Source: Erythroxylum novogranatense (lineage: Eukaryota > Streptophyta > Magnoliopsida > Malpighiales > Erythroxylaceae). Taken from it: DNA of 64,000 nt. The stretch's first letter is position 1; every line of letters begins with the position of its first letter. A model generated the notes under the pieces. The model worked only from the letters and a program-made list of their open reading frames with translations. It was not told the DNA's origin and searched no databases. Made by a program: the position numbers and the translations under genes. The DNA is taken from contig CM057224.1 in assembly GCA_029891385.1 (NCBI GenBank), forward strand, positions 38,693,005 to 38,757,004. The letters run 5' to 3'. Shown piece by piece: positions 36,667 to 48,635 of the stretch.

Positions 36667-37441
36667 GGATAATAATAATAATAATAGGAATAATAATAAT
36701 AAAAGATGAAATATCAATAAGGAATTTAATAATAATAATAATAATAATAATAAGGATAAGGATAATAATAATAAAATATTTTAATCATCAGTGACATTAA
36801 ATTTAATTAATTATTTTAATTAATTGTATATATATAAAACATTTTAACGAAATTGACTTATTTATATATATATATATATTATATTATATATAATAATATT
36901 ATATAGGAAGAAGAATCGGAGTGACGTCTGTGAGTTAAATATTTATATAATATAAGAGATGAGAGATGAGAGATGAAAGAATATAAGCCAAAAAAAGAAA
37001 CTATTGGATCATTTGGGGGTTAGGATGGAATTCTGTATTCGTGCATCCGTTCGTTTTTAATATTATATACTTAATAATTGTTTGTGGCTCAACTTTCCCG
37101 CATAAAGAAAATCCTTTTTCCAAGAGACTGAAGAGAAAGTGTTCTTTTAGGAATTACTGAGTTTGTGTGTAATAATGTACAATTGATTGGCATAGATCTA
37201 CTGACTTTTGTTTGTTTGTGCAACTTGATGTTAAAAAGTACACCATTCTAGCTGGAACGAGTTGACGCATCTCATGAAAGTGTAAGAGGACGAGAATAAA
37301 CTAATAATACAAGAGGAAGGAATAAACAATAAGGATTGATCTTTTCAAGTATGTAATGACAAGTATCTAATGAGTAGATTGAAGGACAGAAACTAGGGAA
37401 GTGTAGAAAATGGCCTGGGATTAATGTAAATGATGTGAAAA
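35954..37441. repeat. AT-rich simple-sequence region upstream of the XEG113-like gene
   Basis: Contains (TA)n at about 36297-36345, long (AAT)n at 36600-36665 and 36725-36775 with TAAGGATAAGGATAA, and (TA)n near 36861-36905. The last 500 bases are the likely promoter and 5' leader of the gene starting at 37442; a TATA box cannot be singled out in such AT-rich DNA. 36600-36780 is an inverted copy of the block order at 13085-13310. Confidence 0.7.
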
Positions 37442-40400
37442 ATGAGGGAGATGAGAATATGGAGACATGCGTACCAGGAGGTAACGAATTGGAAGCCGTT
37501 GTTCGTAACAATATACGCAACTGTGGTGGTGGGCGTCGTGTTCTCGTCCGTCTACGTCTTCTCTGCCGTCTACTCCAACAACTCCTCATTCACTTCATGG
37601 CTCTCTTCTACGCCCCCAATCACCTCTCGTACGCGTTTTGCTTTCTTTTCCTTTTCCTTCTTTTTTGTGCGTAAATGAAGTCGTGTTTTAGATGGGGGTT
37701 TTTTGTTCAAGAATGAATTGGGTTTTCCGCTTTGTCTTTTGTCGTCCCGTAGCTCAAGTTTGACCTTTTATATTTTTGGACCAACCTTTTAGAATCACCA
37801 AGTGATTGTGCAGCAATTTCTGCTATCAATTTTAGCTACTGGGCATCTAATTCCATCTCTTTCTAGTTTTCATTGTTATTGAGCTTTTGGTTGTTGGAAG
37901 TGTCGTTTACCTTGATAGTTTTGCTTAAAAGATTGCGCTTTTTGTCATAAATCTGGAAACTTGTTCCAGATGGTATTCTGGAACATAATGGAACTTTATT
38001 TTTTAAAGTTAAAACAGCTCTCCTGTTATGATTTTCTACGACCAGTGTTGGTTTCATTCGTCGTCATTCTCTAGATGGCATCAAACACTTGGTTTCTGAT
38101 CTGCATCTGATCTGCATTCTACATTTGTTAATAATGGAGCTAAATGGAAAACATTCCAGTGTCAATAAATTTGCTGCTAATGGACTTGTTTAGTCTTCGA
38201 TTCCTTCCTTATCATGGGATGCTTGCCTTGTCTTGTATGGCCAGTGCAATTTCGTCTCTGTGCAAACATATAATTATGCAAACAAGCCATTTATGATTGC
38301 TTTTAGTCATTTACCATTGACCTGCCTCCTCACCAAACTCATTTTTCTCCAGACGTGGATTCCCCTTATTTGGATCAATCATCAAATTTCTCTCAATCAG
38401 CAATAATTGCTGGTCCTCTGACGCCAACATCAAAGCTTCCAAACAGAGAAATAAAACCAATTTGGGATGCTCCCCCACGAAATGCCAAAATGCCACCTCA
38501 AAAGAATTTTATGCTCACCAAACAACTTGTTGAGGAGAGGGTCAAAGATAATGTCATAATTGTCACTTTCGGTAATTATGCCTTCATGGATTTCATCCTT
38601 ACATGGGTTAAACACTTGACAGATCTGGGGCTTTCTAATCTTCTTGTCGGTAAGTCTCCTCATAAGACAGTCTCAGTTACTTAAGGTTTCTTTCAATGGG
38701 AATTCAGTTACGGAAGAAATATTAAAATTATGGTACAATAGGTGCCATGGACACTAAGCTCTTGGAAGCTCTGTACTGGAAAGGTATTCCTGTTTTTGAC
38801 ATGGGAAGTCACATGAGCACAGCAGATGTTGGCTGGGGGTCACCAACCTTTCATAAAATGGGGAGAGAAAAAGTTATTCTGATTGATGCAATCCTTCCTT
38901 TTGGCTATGAGCTATTGATGTGTGACACTGATATGGTTTGGTTAAAGGTATTTTTCTATCTATATGTTTGCTGCTTTTGGATTTCAACATCCTGATTATC
39001 CCCATGCTTGTATATATTTCTTCTTGTTTGCTTCTTTCATTTGGTAGCATCTTATATTTTTAAGGAGACTTTAGAATTGTTGTGGGAATGGTTGCTGTTT
39101 TTGAAATTAAAAGCTGGAGATGGAAGGTATTACTTCAGTTATCCCACACAGACAAGGTTTTGGATGGTAAATTCTGAAACTACAAAGAAAAAAGAGAAGT
39201 TAGAATCCTACAATTCAGCATTCTTTTTCATGAAGAGATTTATCACGAGTCTCACCTGAAATGTTACCTTTGTAAGTCATGACTGTATCATTTCTTTCCT
39301 CAAAAAAAAAAAAAAAAAAAGAAAAACTGTATCCTTTGATGGTATCTACCCACTAGGGAGTGAAAAAACTTTTATGTGCCTCTTTTGTAATTTTCCAAAT
39401 TTAAAATTTCTCTTACCAACTGATTAAAATTGGTGTAGCACAAAAATACAAATTTGTGGAGACAGGAAAGTTTCTCTTATTTTGGTATTTCTGTACTTGA
39501 TTTCTTGTATTGTTGTGATTCTTTTATGCACACAATCAAATGTTTTATGACATATTTATGAAAATCTTCTTCATAATATTATTTCCTATTATTTTGCATT
39601 GTTGTTCCAATCACTTAATAAATCGTTCATTGCACACTATATTATGTCCTTGAACAGAATCCACTCCCATATCTTGCTCGATATCCAGATGCAGATATTT
39701 TAACATCAAGTGATCAAGTTGTAACAACAGTTGTTGATGACAGGTTGGACATTTGGCAACAAGGTGAATGTTCACTAGATTAATTCTTCTTGCACTCTGT
39801 CCCCCTTTGCACAGTATTATGACTGTTAAACTGAAGGCTCCTGCATCATCTGTTACATTTTTCCACAATTTCCCCATTTGATTGGTTTGAAGGAACTTTA
39901 AAATTATCTACTTTTTTTTCTGACAACTGCTTAGGCACTATGTAGAGACTTTATGTCCTTCTAGTCAATAATAATAGAATCTAAAAATTGCGAATCTGAT
40001 GCCTGATTAGGCCGGTCTTCCTTTTCCTCGCTTTGTTTCTAAATAGGGGCAAGGATGGGGGGAGGGTGTTTGTGAGGAGGGATGGGGAAGAACCCTAACC
40101 ATTTCTTCTTGCTGGAAAAGCAATGAAAGAGCAGTTATGATGCTTAAACAATTATACATATGTGTGAAATAGAAGGGGGCAAATTTGTACTCATACCTTG
40201 TTTTCTTTTTGAATCTGCCAACAAACTGCTGCATCTTCACGGGAATGGGATATTTGATTCATCAGTCGCATCTAAACTTTAATTGTAACACGCAATCCAT
40301 GCAGAGTGTTGTGTAGTACATTAACAATAATGCCTGAAATTTTTGCCAGTCAAGTCCTGTTGCTTTTTAATAAACTTGGTTTGTATTTGTATCTTTTTTT

Positions 40401-43400
40401 AGTATGCTAGTTTGAAATTTTGTTATTTTTCTTTATGATCGCTCAACTAATACTCATTTGTTCATTTTGATAGTTAGTGGTGCCTATAACATAGGAATAT
40501 TTCATTGGCGGCCAACAGAGTCTTCGAAAAAGTTGGCAAAAGAATGGAAAGAAATGCTTTTGGCTGATGACAATATATGGGATCAGAATGGGTTCAATGA
40601 AGTTGTGCGCAAGCAATTAGGACCTTCTGTTGATGGGGAGAGTGGCCTCGTATATGCATTTGATGGAACTTTGAAGCTTGGAATTTTACCAGCAAGTATA
40701 TTTTGCAGTGGACATACTTATTTCGTGCAGGTAGCATCTTTTATTTGTCAAATTCCATATTTCTTGTTTGGACCTTGAAAATGCCATCAAAAGCCCATAT
40801 GCCCTGACTCTTGGGGATATATTTGTAGGCCATATATCAGCAACTCAGATTGGAGCCATATGCAGTGCATACAACATTTCAGTATGCAGGCACTGAAGGA
40901 AAGCGCCATCGACTGCGAGAAGCCATGGTTTTCTATGATCCACCAGAATACTATGATGCACCAGGTAATAGCATGCTACACTTGCCCACTGTTTTTCTAG
41001 AATATTTTGGCATTGTTAAAATAAGTATTATATCTGGCTATAGCCAAAGGGTGGTCTATTGTCCACTCGGTATTTCAATTTATTTAGCATCGTCTAAAGT
41101 TCTTTGTGAACAGAATGTCTCAACTTGACACTTTAAGATCAATAGATGCAGCAACTATATATTTACTTCTGTTATCTTCAATTTTTTTCTTTGTTCTTCT
41201 TTCAACCAGGCAAGTGATCAGTCAAAACAAAAAAAGAAAAATCAAATGGAGCATTAAATCTCATCTCAGCCTTCTTAATGAAATTTTTTTCAACAGTTGA
41301 CACTTAATGTTTTCTGTGGTTACTGCATCTGCTTGTAGTTGATGTTTGCAGTTTGTCCTTGCTTAAGATAATTGCTGCTGTGCAACATCCCTTTGAATTT
41401 ATGCAGGAGGCTTTTTGTCATTTAAGCCATCTATTCCAAAGAGTTTGTTACTTGATGGGGAGCATGATCTTAATTCACACTTTGCTGTAATTAATTATCA
41501 AGTATGCACCAATTAACATAGTTTCAGTTCTTCAATTGTCTAATACCATCTTGGTTCTCAATAGTTTCTGTTGTCTTCAGATGAAACAAATAAGGACAGC
41601 ACTGGCAATTGCGTCATTGTTAAATCGCACCCTGGTGAGAGTAATTCCTTTCTTGAATGTGCTTTCCCTTTTACAATTTTTGTAACATATTTCAAGTGAT
41701 ATATATATCCCTGTCATAATTTTAATTATCGAACATGCTGCACAAAACTGTAAACTTTTTGAAGCGTATCACTTCTCAGTTGAAAATCTCTAAAGGTTGT
41801 TTGTTGATTTCTTCTTTGTGTAAACTTCAGATCATGCCTCCATTATGGTGCAGATTGGATAGGCTATGGTTTCCCCATCCTGGAGTTCTGGAGGGTTCTA
41901 TGACTAGGCAACCTTTTCTCTGCCCGTTGGACCATGTATTTGAGGTGCCTTTTTTTATCCTGAAGCTTATTCTTTTTTCACCTGAAGTGTCAGCTACTTT
42001 GTGCCTAAGAAAATGTTTATTTGTTATGTGCTTGGAAATGTTAGTGTGCTTGTATTCAGCTCCCAGAATCTGTCAGAAAAAAATTTCTTTAAATATGTTT
42101 TCAGGTGATGCCATTGACAGCGGTGGATTTCTTAATCATACAGCTAAAGGATTCACAATTGTTTTTCATGTTTCGGATAAGACTTCGATTCATGCAATAT
42201 TAAGTCTTATCATGCCATTCCAGTGTGCAATGCATTTATGCTTATTTCCATTTGCAGCGAGTGACCAGGTTGAACTGGGATGAAGCTCTAGGCTCTACAA
42301 CTTGTATCCTAATTGACCTGCCTGACTTTAAGCACATTAAGAAATCTGGATAAGTTTTAGTTTTCAAAAGTTGTGTCTTTTAAAGTTTTTCTCAAGAAGT
42401 TACTTTTGAAAAAATTCATCCAACATAAATTTTCTGTTTTACCTCTTTAGTTGTGCTTTGGCATTGTGTAATTAGAAACCAAAATTGAAGTTTGCTGAAT
42501 ATGAAAATCTTTTTGGGAGGGGAGGTGGGAATTATAGCTTAGTTGTTTTAATTATTCAGGCACTCGTTATTTAGCTAAAGTACTGATCTGCTTTTGTGTC
42601 TATGGTCCCATTCTGTATTTCATGATGGAAGTACAAAACTAATTGAACATAAGCTACTAGCTGTAATTCCTTATACTATGCACTTACTGTTGTAATTTAA
42701 CCCTTTTCAATTTATTTGCTTCATAACCATAGCAAAGCAGTGTGTTCGTCAGTTGCTTAATTGGATGCTTTATGACATCTATCTATCTTCTTTACTTAAT
42801 TTCTGCACCAGCTTGACCTTTAGCATTAGCTTTAGAGCTATTTCTGTAAATCCCTGTTCTTTTGACTTCAATGTTCTTTTAGGAGTTTTAGTTGTTTCCT
42901 CGTAATGCCATATAAATTTGGGTTTAGCCTTTGGATGACATTGCCATACATACAAAAATAACAAGTTCTTATCCAACATTGGTTTGCTAGAAAAAGATGG
43001 GTCTTAATGAAAGAAATATCAACTGAACTGTAGGTAAATGTAATGTTGAAAGAGCTGCCAGTCGAGGAGTTTGGCCCTGGAATCGGCATTAGGGAGTACT
43101 CCTTTTTAGACAATCCATTGCTGCCCTCCCAAGTAAAGAAATGAAGTTACATCTCTTTAAAAGAATTTATGATCTCGGTGCTGCAGGATTAACAATCCAC
43201 GAACGTTTGTAGGTGAAACAATCATGGCTTAATGTTCAGCTTTGTCAAGGTGGAAACCAAGACTGCCGTGGGTCAAACAATACAGGGTCATCAGGTGTGC
43301 TAAGATTCCCAAAACACAGCAATGAAGAAACGGTAATGAAATTCCTTTTCAAGCATTTGAAGCTACCTGCGTACTGTTTGTTCAGTTTCATATCCTAAAG

Positions 43401-44022
43401 AACACGGTGTTAGAGCAGTATAGACCTTATTATTTCCTGTGGTAAGTGTTTCTAGAAATGATAACCAGTTCAAACAAAATTGAACACAATCTGTTGAGCA
43501 TGTGCTTTTTTGTAGTTGTTAGTGTTGGGGCTGGAGCTAAAATGTTATTGAGTTCAATTGTTGAATGGTTTTTTGGCTGTATACTTAACTAGCCAAGTTA
43601 CACCCCTTCCCCGATGGCAACCACCCAGTGCCGCCAGCTTACTTCACTAGTTTGAGCTTTCTTTTTAATTTGCAGTTCAAGACAATATTCTCGTCATTCA
43701 AACATGTCAAAGTCATTCAGTTCTCTTCAATGCAAGATGCTTTCTCAGGTTTCAGTGACAAGGTAAGTCCCGCCTCTTGCTCTCTTACTGATTGGATTTG
43801 ATTCAAGTTTGAAGGTGGCTCTATGTATTAATGCCCTGTTAAATATATACTTAGGAAAGAGAAGAGAAGTTTAGGAAACGTGTGAAGCGGTACGTTGGTA
43901 TATGGTGTTGTGTGGCGGATCACACTCCTGGACATGTATATTATGACATGTACTGGGATGAGAAACCTAGTTGGAAGCCAATACCACCTCTAACTCCAGA
44001 AGATGACCACCCACCACGGTGA
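37442..44022 (+). CDS. XEG113: Extensin arabinosyltransferase, XEG113-like (GT77 family)
   Basis: I read 13 coding exons with GT-AG introns and matching phases: 37442-37628, 38353-38649, 38742-38947, 39658-39763, 40474-40730, 40829-40964, 41407-41501, 41581-41634, 41831-41944, 43034-43132, 43213-43332, 43676-43762 and 43855-44022. They encode 641 residues without a stop, close to the Arabidopsis protein's length. An N-terminal membrane anchor (about residues 18-45, VTIYATVVVGVVFSSVYVFS) fits a type II Golgi protein. The catalytic D-x-D is CDTDMVW, residues 223-225, in a GT77 nucleotide-diphospho-sugar transferase domain. Other family blocks are VIIVTFGNYAFMDF, YNIGIFHWRPT and MPPLWCRLDRLWFP; the end is DMYWDEKPSWKPIPP. 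In Arabidopsis XEG113 adds arabinose to hydroxyproline-linked chains on extensins. The start could also be the in-frame ATG at 37451. Its introns are free of obvious large insertions. Confidence 0.95.
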
Positions 44023-45615
44023 TGCCTGATTTCAACTTTTCAAGCCATGTATTGAAGACATTACCAGAGAACAAAAACATATATCAAAGAAGACATCCAA
44101 CAATGCTTTATACAGAAGAGATCCAGGGAAATTAAAAGTTACCATATGCTGGTTTAATTCCTAACACACGGAAGATGTCTGTACCTCAAATTTACAGATG
44201 GAAAGGGTGCTAACCTATTATTGACATTGAAAGTCCAATTTTGAAACAGAGAGAGGTTGATTCTTTGTAACATTAGCAAGAATTCTTTCCACCAATTGCA
44301 TCATGCATTCCAAATCCAAATAAGAAGGATCAAAGCTTGTACGTTTCTTGTCATATGTTGATATAGCTTCATCTCACAAACTAAGGTTCTGTACTGCACA
44401 CCAAAACATAAAGCTTAAAGTTTCATGTTATAATCTTGGGTTTATTAGTATCTGTTTTCTTCATGAAATTTCCGATCCCAATACGATCACATAAAACCTG
44501 AACTTCCTAATTTACCCGTTATTGCTTTTCCCATTGCTTCTCAGCAAGATCACATCAAACTAGAAAATTCCCAAGTTAACCCTAACTCATGTAACCTTTT
44601 CTTCCCAGAATTTATCCCATACTTTGCCTCATTTAGTGTTCTCAATTATGCTTCTCTCGCTAGGCGAAATGCGTCAAAGAGAACAAACTTGTGCTAATAA
44701 CAATGCCTGCGTTTGTTTTTGATCTCCTCGGATACTCCAATTCAACGCCTTGGTGATTGCGCATTACTTGGAAGACAAGATTGGTGCTATTACTCGCTTG
44801 CCAATCGCCACTCCTCTTCTTTCTGTTCAAAGCTGGACATTCGAGTTCTTCATTGGCTTTGTTTGATGCTTCCCATCAGAAAAGAAAGACGACTCCTAGT
44901 TATTGTTTATAAATTTCGAGGAGACTCAAAGAGTTGTCAATATATTCCACATCAGAACCACTTTCTCCATCTTCACCTTTTTCCTTGGGATGTTTTCGAA
45001 GAATGGAGCACGAGTTACACCTTTCTGCCTTTACCACAGCGGAAAAAAGGTTCCTGAACATGCTGCCGCCCACAAAAGTTCAACTTGTGGAACAAAGCAG
45101 AACCAGCTAGCATTTACCCCTTGTTACGATATAAACGATGGAGCACAAGTTAGTTGACAGAGGAAAGGAGGTGGAGGTGGATACGACGGCTCCTTGTGGA
45201 AGTGAAACTCGAGGGTGTTGGTCGATTGAATTGACATTGTAATTGACTTAGTCGTTGTAACAGTTGGTAAAACCATGTACTCTAAAATAAGTCATCCGGC
45301 GACAAACCAGATTCACCCACTTTTGGAAAAGGGCAGCATCTAGTGACTATCTCCAATATAGAAGGACCACAATACTGCGTAATATAGAAGTTCAACATAT
45401 GTAGCAGAAGCCACGAGGCATATTATGGATATGATATATTACATCAGAAAACTAAACGCCATTGCCGGAAGTAAAATCATTATTGTTAAAGATAACTAAA
45501 TGCCTTTGCGGGAAGAAAAATCATTAATTGTATGGATTATGATTAAGAGGCAGGGGCTTTCGCAATTTGGTAGTTGTGGAAACTTCCATTCAGATTCAGT
45601 AGACATGCAAGCTTA
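44023..45615. other. Intergenic region with an unrecognised broken frame
   Basis: The beginning is 3' flank of the preceding gene. At about 44704-44878 the plus strand encodes fragments such as MPAFVFDLLGYSNS and, in another frame, LEDKIGAITRLPIATPLLSV, ending in a stop. They look like decayed exon sequence but I cannot assign a family. 44903-45157 is another short frame without recognisable features. The last 150 bases are probably the 3' UTR of the minus-strand gene ending at 45616. Confidence 0.35.
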
Positions 45616-46764
45616 TCACTTCCACTTCCTAAACTTCCCTCCAAACATTCCATGCTTACCACCCTTTCCATGCTTAAACTTGCCTCCGTGATGCTTAAAC
45701 TTGCCATGCCCATGCTTAAACTTGCCATGCCCATGCCCATATCCTCCATAGCCATGCCCATATCCTCCATAACCATGGGATCCATGAGATAAGTGATGAG
45801 CACCATAAGCAGCTGCAGCAGCAGCTGCACCACCAGCAATTACTGCTCCTAATCCAGGTCCTGAAGTAATATCAAGAAAATTTGGTTACTCTTAGTGCAC
45901 CAACACTTGATAAACAGACTCAATCAAAACTTCGAAAGAACAACAACAAAGTTCAGGAAAAATAGTTACAAAATTGAGAAAAGACTTGCAAATCACGTAA
46001 CTTACACTGGAACCAGCACACCATACAAACCTCAAAAGTCAACTAAAGATGACCATTACAGAAAAAACTGTTAGATAATTCAGAATATTTTTAGTATTTG
46101 AGATTGATTGTGTTTTTGAAATTTAGTTAGAGAGTACTTTAGAGTAGATTATCTTTAGATATAGCTGTTAAATAAGATGCTTTTGTTTAAATGTTTGTTA
46201 GGAAATCTGCAGAGATATTGATACTGCTTGTTTTTTGTAACTGATAAGCCTGCTTCAACTATAAAAAGACAGGCTTGTTAGTGTGTTTTTCTGCATCAAT
46301 GAAATCATTGTTCACTTAACTTCCTTAAACGTTTTTTCCTATTTTGCTATTGCTGCGGTTTCTTTTTGGTACAGGACAACAAAAACACTACCAAATGGAA
46401 ACGTAAGAATAATAATGGACAGCAAGATAGAGTTAGATAAGCGTAATTTTTAACTTGACAGCAATCACACCTATGTTACATTAGTTACAGCAAGTATACC
46501 TTGGTGATGAGACCCAGATGCGCCAGGATAAACAGCAGGTGGGTATGAACCGGGAGGATAACCTGCCGGAGGGTAAGCTTGAGGGGGATATGGCTGGGGA
46601 GGATATCCCTGAGGCGGATATCCGTGTTCTGGAGGATAACCAAGAGGATAATATGTTCCGGAAGGGGGTGGATACTGTCCAGGAGGACATCCGTGTCCAG
46701 GAGGATATCCGTGTCCAAATAGCCCCTTGTCATGCTCATTATGTTTGTCCTTTCCACCTCCCAT
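45616..46764 (-). CDS. XYPPX-type glycine/proline-rich protein (GPRP)
   Basis: Two coding exons on the minus strand, 46500-46764 and 45616-45860, join in phase across a GT-AG intron to give 169 residues. It starts MGGGKDKHNEHDKGLFGHGY. A run of tyrosine-proline-proline repeats (GYPPQ, AYPPA, SYPPA; about residues 19-80) is followed by a hydrophobic Ala/Gly segment (GAVIAGGAAAAAAAYGAHHL). The C-terminus is Gly/His/Lys-rich with repeated GKFKHG, ending FRKWK. This is the layout of the small plant GPRP family. Members are linked to stress and growth responses, with no defined biochemical activity; the alanine segment may be membrane-associated. A 5' UTR intron (46787-47236) with consensus sites precedes the ATG, and a TATA box lies at 47311-47320. 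The coding intron carries a solo LTR. Confidence 0.92.
46064..46386. mobile_element. Solo LTR in the GPRP intron
   Basis: The LTR is 46069-46381, 313 bp, starting TGTTAGATAATTC and ending ACAGGACAACA, with AAAAC at 46064-46068 and 46382-46386 as target duplication. A TATA-like CTATAAAAAG lies at 46259-46268, which supports plus orientation. The size fits a Ty1/copia or TRIM-type LTR. It is antisense to the host gene and spares both splice sites. Confidence 0.82.
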
Positions 46765-47285
46765 ATTTCCTCACAAAGCACAAAATCTGCGTGATAAGTG
46801 TAATATATGGTAAGCCTCCGCATCAACTAGAGAGATAAAAATCATAAGCTAATTATCAAAATTTGTATCCATGCACGAATCTCTGAAACAAATTGCAGTG
46901 CTTGGACTTATTTCAAGGAAGCAATGATTCGATCATGGAAGGACTCAGTCTAAACCGCGCCTGATTCATGAAGTTAGGAGACCCGGGACCAACAAAATCA
47001 AAACTTTCGAACACTTTTGATATTAAATGTAGAAAGTTAAGGAAAAATCTACAATCAAAACACAATCTTTCTGTTAGACGAAGCCTGGTACGGGAATGAA
47101 GACAATTCCCGTCCCAAGTCAAACGGCAATTTACCCATAACACTTAACAAGTGCAAAAGCATTGATCGATCTAGCTTTCAACGACGAACAAAGCTCTAAA
47201 AAGAGAGAAGGAAAGCAGAACAGAGAAAGACGTTACCTATACAATCTTTGCGATTTCCCCACAACAGAAACAGAGAGATTGCTGA
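46765..47285 (-). other. 5' UTR and leader intron of the GPRP gene
   Basis: On the minus strand a leader exon from about 47285 ends at 47237 (ATAG before GTAACG). An intron runs 47236-46787 with acceptor TTATCACGCAG, and 22 leader bases precede the ATG at 46764. Exact transcript start is inferred from the TATA position. Confidence 0.6.
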
Positions 47286-47310
47286 TTTTGTTTCTGTTTG
47301 TGTAGCTTAT

Positions 47311-47320
47311 TATATATAAT
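47311..47320 (-). promoter_or_regulatory. TATA box of the GPRP gene
   Basis: Minus-strand TTATATATAATAAGC, about 30 bases upstream of the inferred leader exon. Confidence 0.55.
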
Positions 47321-47584
47321 GAAGATAGAATACATGAAAAATAAAACGCGTATAAGAAATAAATTTTGTAAATTTATCATTTATTGACTTTTTAATTTTA
47401 TATTAACATTTAATAAATTTTATTCTTAACTAATAAAGAATTTAGCGGACAAAAAATATGCCAATGTTTAATTTTACCCTAAAAGTTAATTAACTTATCT
47501 TTTTTAATTAGTAAATGGAATCGGATTCTCCACCTATTATTATGAGTGGTGTGTTGCAGATTTTAAAAGGTTAGAGATAATATT

Positions 47585-47620
47585 TTAAACAGTTATTCCT
47601 TTATAATATATAATACCATT

Positions 47621-47685
<65 letters not shown>

Positions 47686-47720
47686 AATGGTATTACTTTA
47701 AACAGTTACCTGTCCATTTT
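47585..47720. repeat. (TA)n microsatellite flanked by inverted arms
   Basis: About 60 bases of TA (47623-47682) sit between AATACCATTCCT and AGGAATGGTATT, which are reverse complements. A direct phrase TTTAAACAGTTA also occurs on both sides (near 47584 and 47696). The whole can form a hairpin. Confidence 0.75.
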
Positions 47721-48291
47721 TTGACTTACTCAAACTGATACCCTTTTTAATTCATTCTCTCTATTAACATATACATGCATAAAATAAAAATAAAATAAAA
47801 TGATATTATTTGACTTCAAATAATTAAGTTTAAAGTCAATTTAAGCCTTAATTTAACTCATGAGCCGACCATTAAAAATAGCCATCCCGAATTCCCGATG
47901 TTTACCCTTGTTTCTGATGACACTTAACTCATTGCTTGCAAGGTCTGCAAATACAAATGTTTATTACATAATCGCATTGACTTTGAAATAAGCCCTTTTT
48001 CCCTCGAATGCAGGAGCTCCAAGCTGTTTCCATCCAAACTGATCCAATCGACATGATTAAAACGCCGAAATGACATTGTTTACACTCGCAATCCAACCCA
48101 AGTTGCCAATCCTTACGATACCTCTCTCAATTTAGCTTTTCGAGGGCTTATATGAAGACCAGAGTTTCAGCTTCAGGGCCTTGGAAAACAGTGCACACCT
48201 CCTTTCATGAATGCCCTAATTCATTAGACTGTAAATTTCGTCTAGAAAAAAAAACTCGATAAAGAGACGAAAACAAGGAGCATCACTAAAT
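47721..48291. other. Intergenic spacer, no gene recognised
   Basis: No credible ORF or RNA gene. Separates the GPRP promoter from the SINE and the 3' side of the F-box gene. Confidence 0.4.
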
Positions 48292-48509
48292 ACTCTATAC
48301 TACCCACGAAGGCTGTAGTGAAATAACACGGATTCCTTTATCTTTAACCAAAGTTTCGAGTTCGAGTCTTAGAAATAGAGTTGTTTTAAAACTCGTGAGG
48401 GGGGGCTTTGCCGCCCAAAAGGTCCTATCTAACTCGAATCCGAATTAGTTGGTTGTCCATATGATACCCGGGTGGTTTAACCCAAAAAAAAAAAAAAAAC
48501 TCTATACTA
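48292..48509 (+). mobile_element. tRNA-derived SINE with 11-bp target duplication
   Basis: The element is 48303-48498, ends in a run of 15-16 A's, and is flanked by ACTCTATACTA at 48292-48302 and 48499-48509. The head has a degenerate A box (AGGCTGTAGTG) and a B-box-like AGTTCGAGTCTT at 48359-48370, typical of tRNA-derived SINEs. Length of about 196 bases is normal for plant SINEs. Family not identified. Confidence 0.85.
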
Positions 48510-48635
48510 ATAACCTTTTCAAGTGAATGAAATCGAGCATACATATACGGAGCTTCTAACGTGAAACATTCTTTTAAAGCATATCCCTCAAATTTCACAG
48601 CACTTCGCATGCCATACACAGACCAGCATTTCGAC

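Noticed and set aside
37272..37589. Minus-strand 105-codon ORF opposite exon 1
   Set aside because: Shadow of the coding exon and leader of the plus-strand gene; no domain.
41735..42283. 182-codon plus ORF
   Set aside because: Runs from an intron through exon 9 in frame and into the next intron; only 41831-41944 is exon.
42080..42290. Extra exon of the XEG113-like gene
   Set aside because: Including it would break the reading frame; exon 9 joins exon 10 in phase with the conserved protein sequence.
48355..48372. tRNA gene
   Set aside because: Only degenerate A and B boxes without a foldable cloverleaf; belongs to the SINE head.
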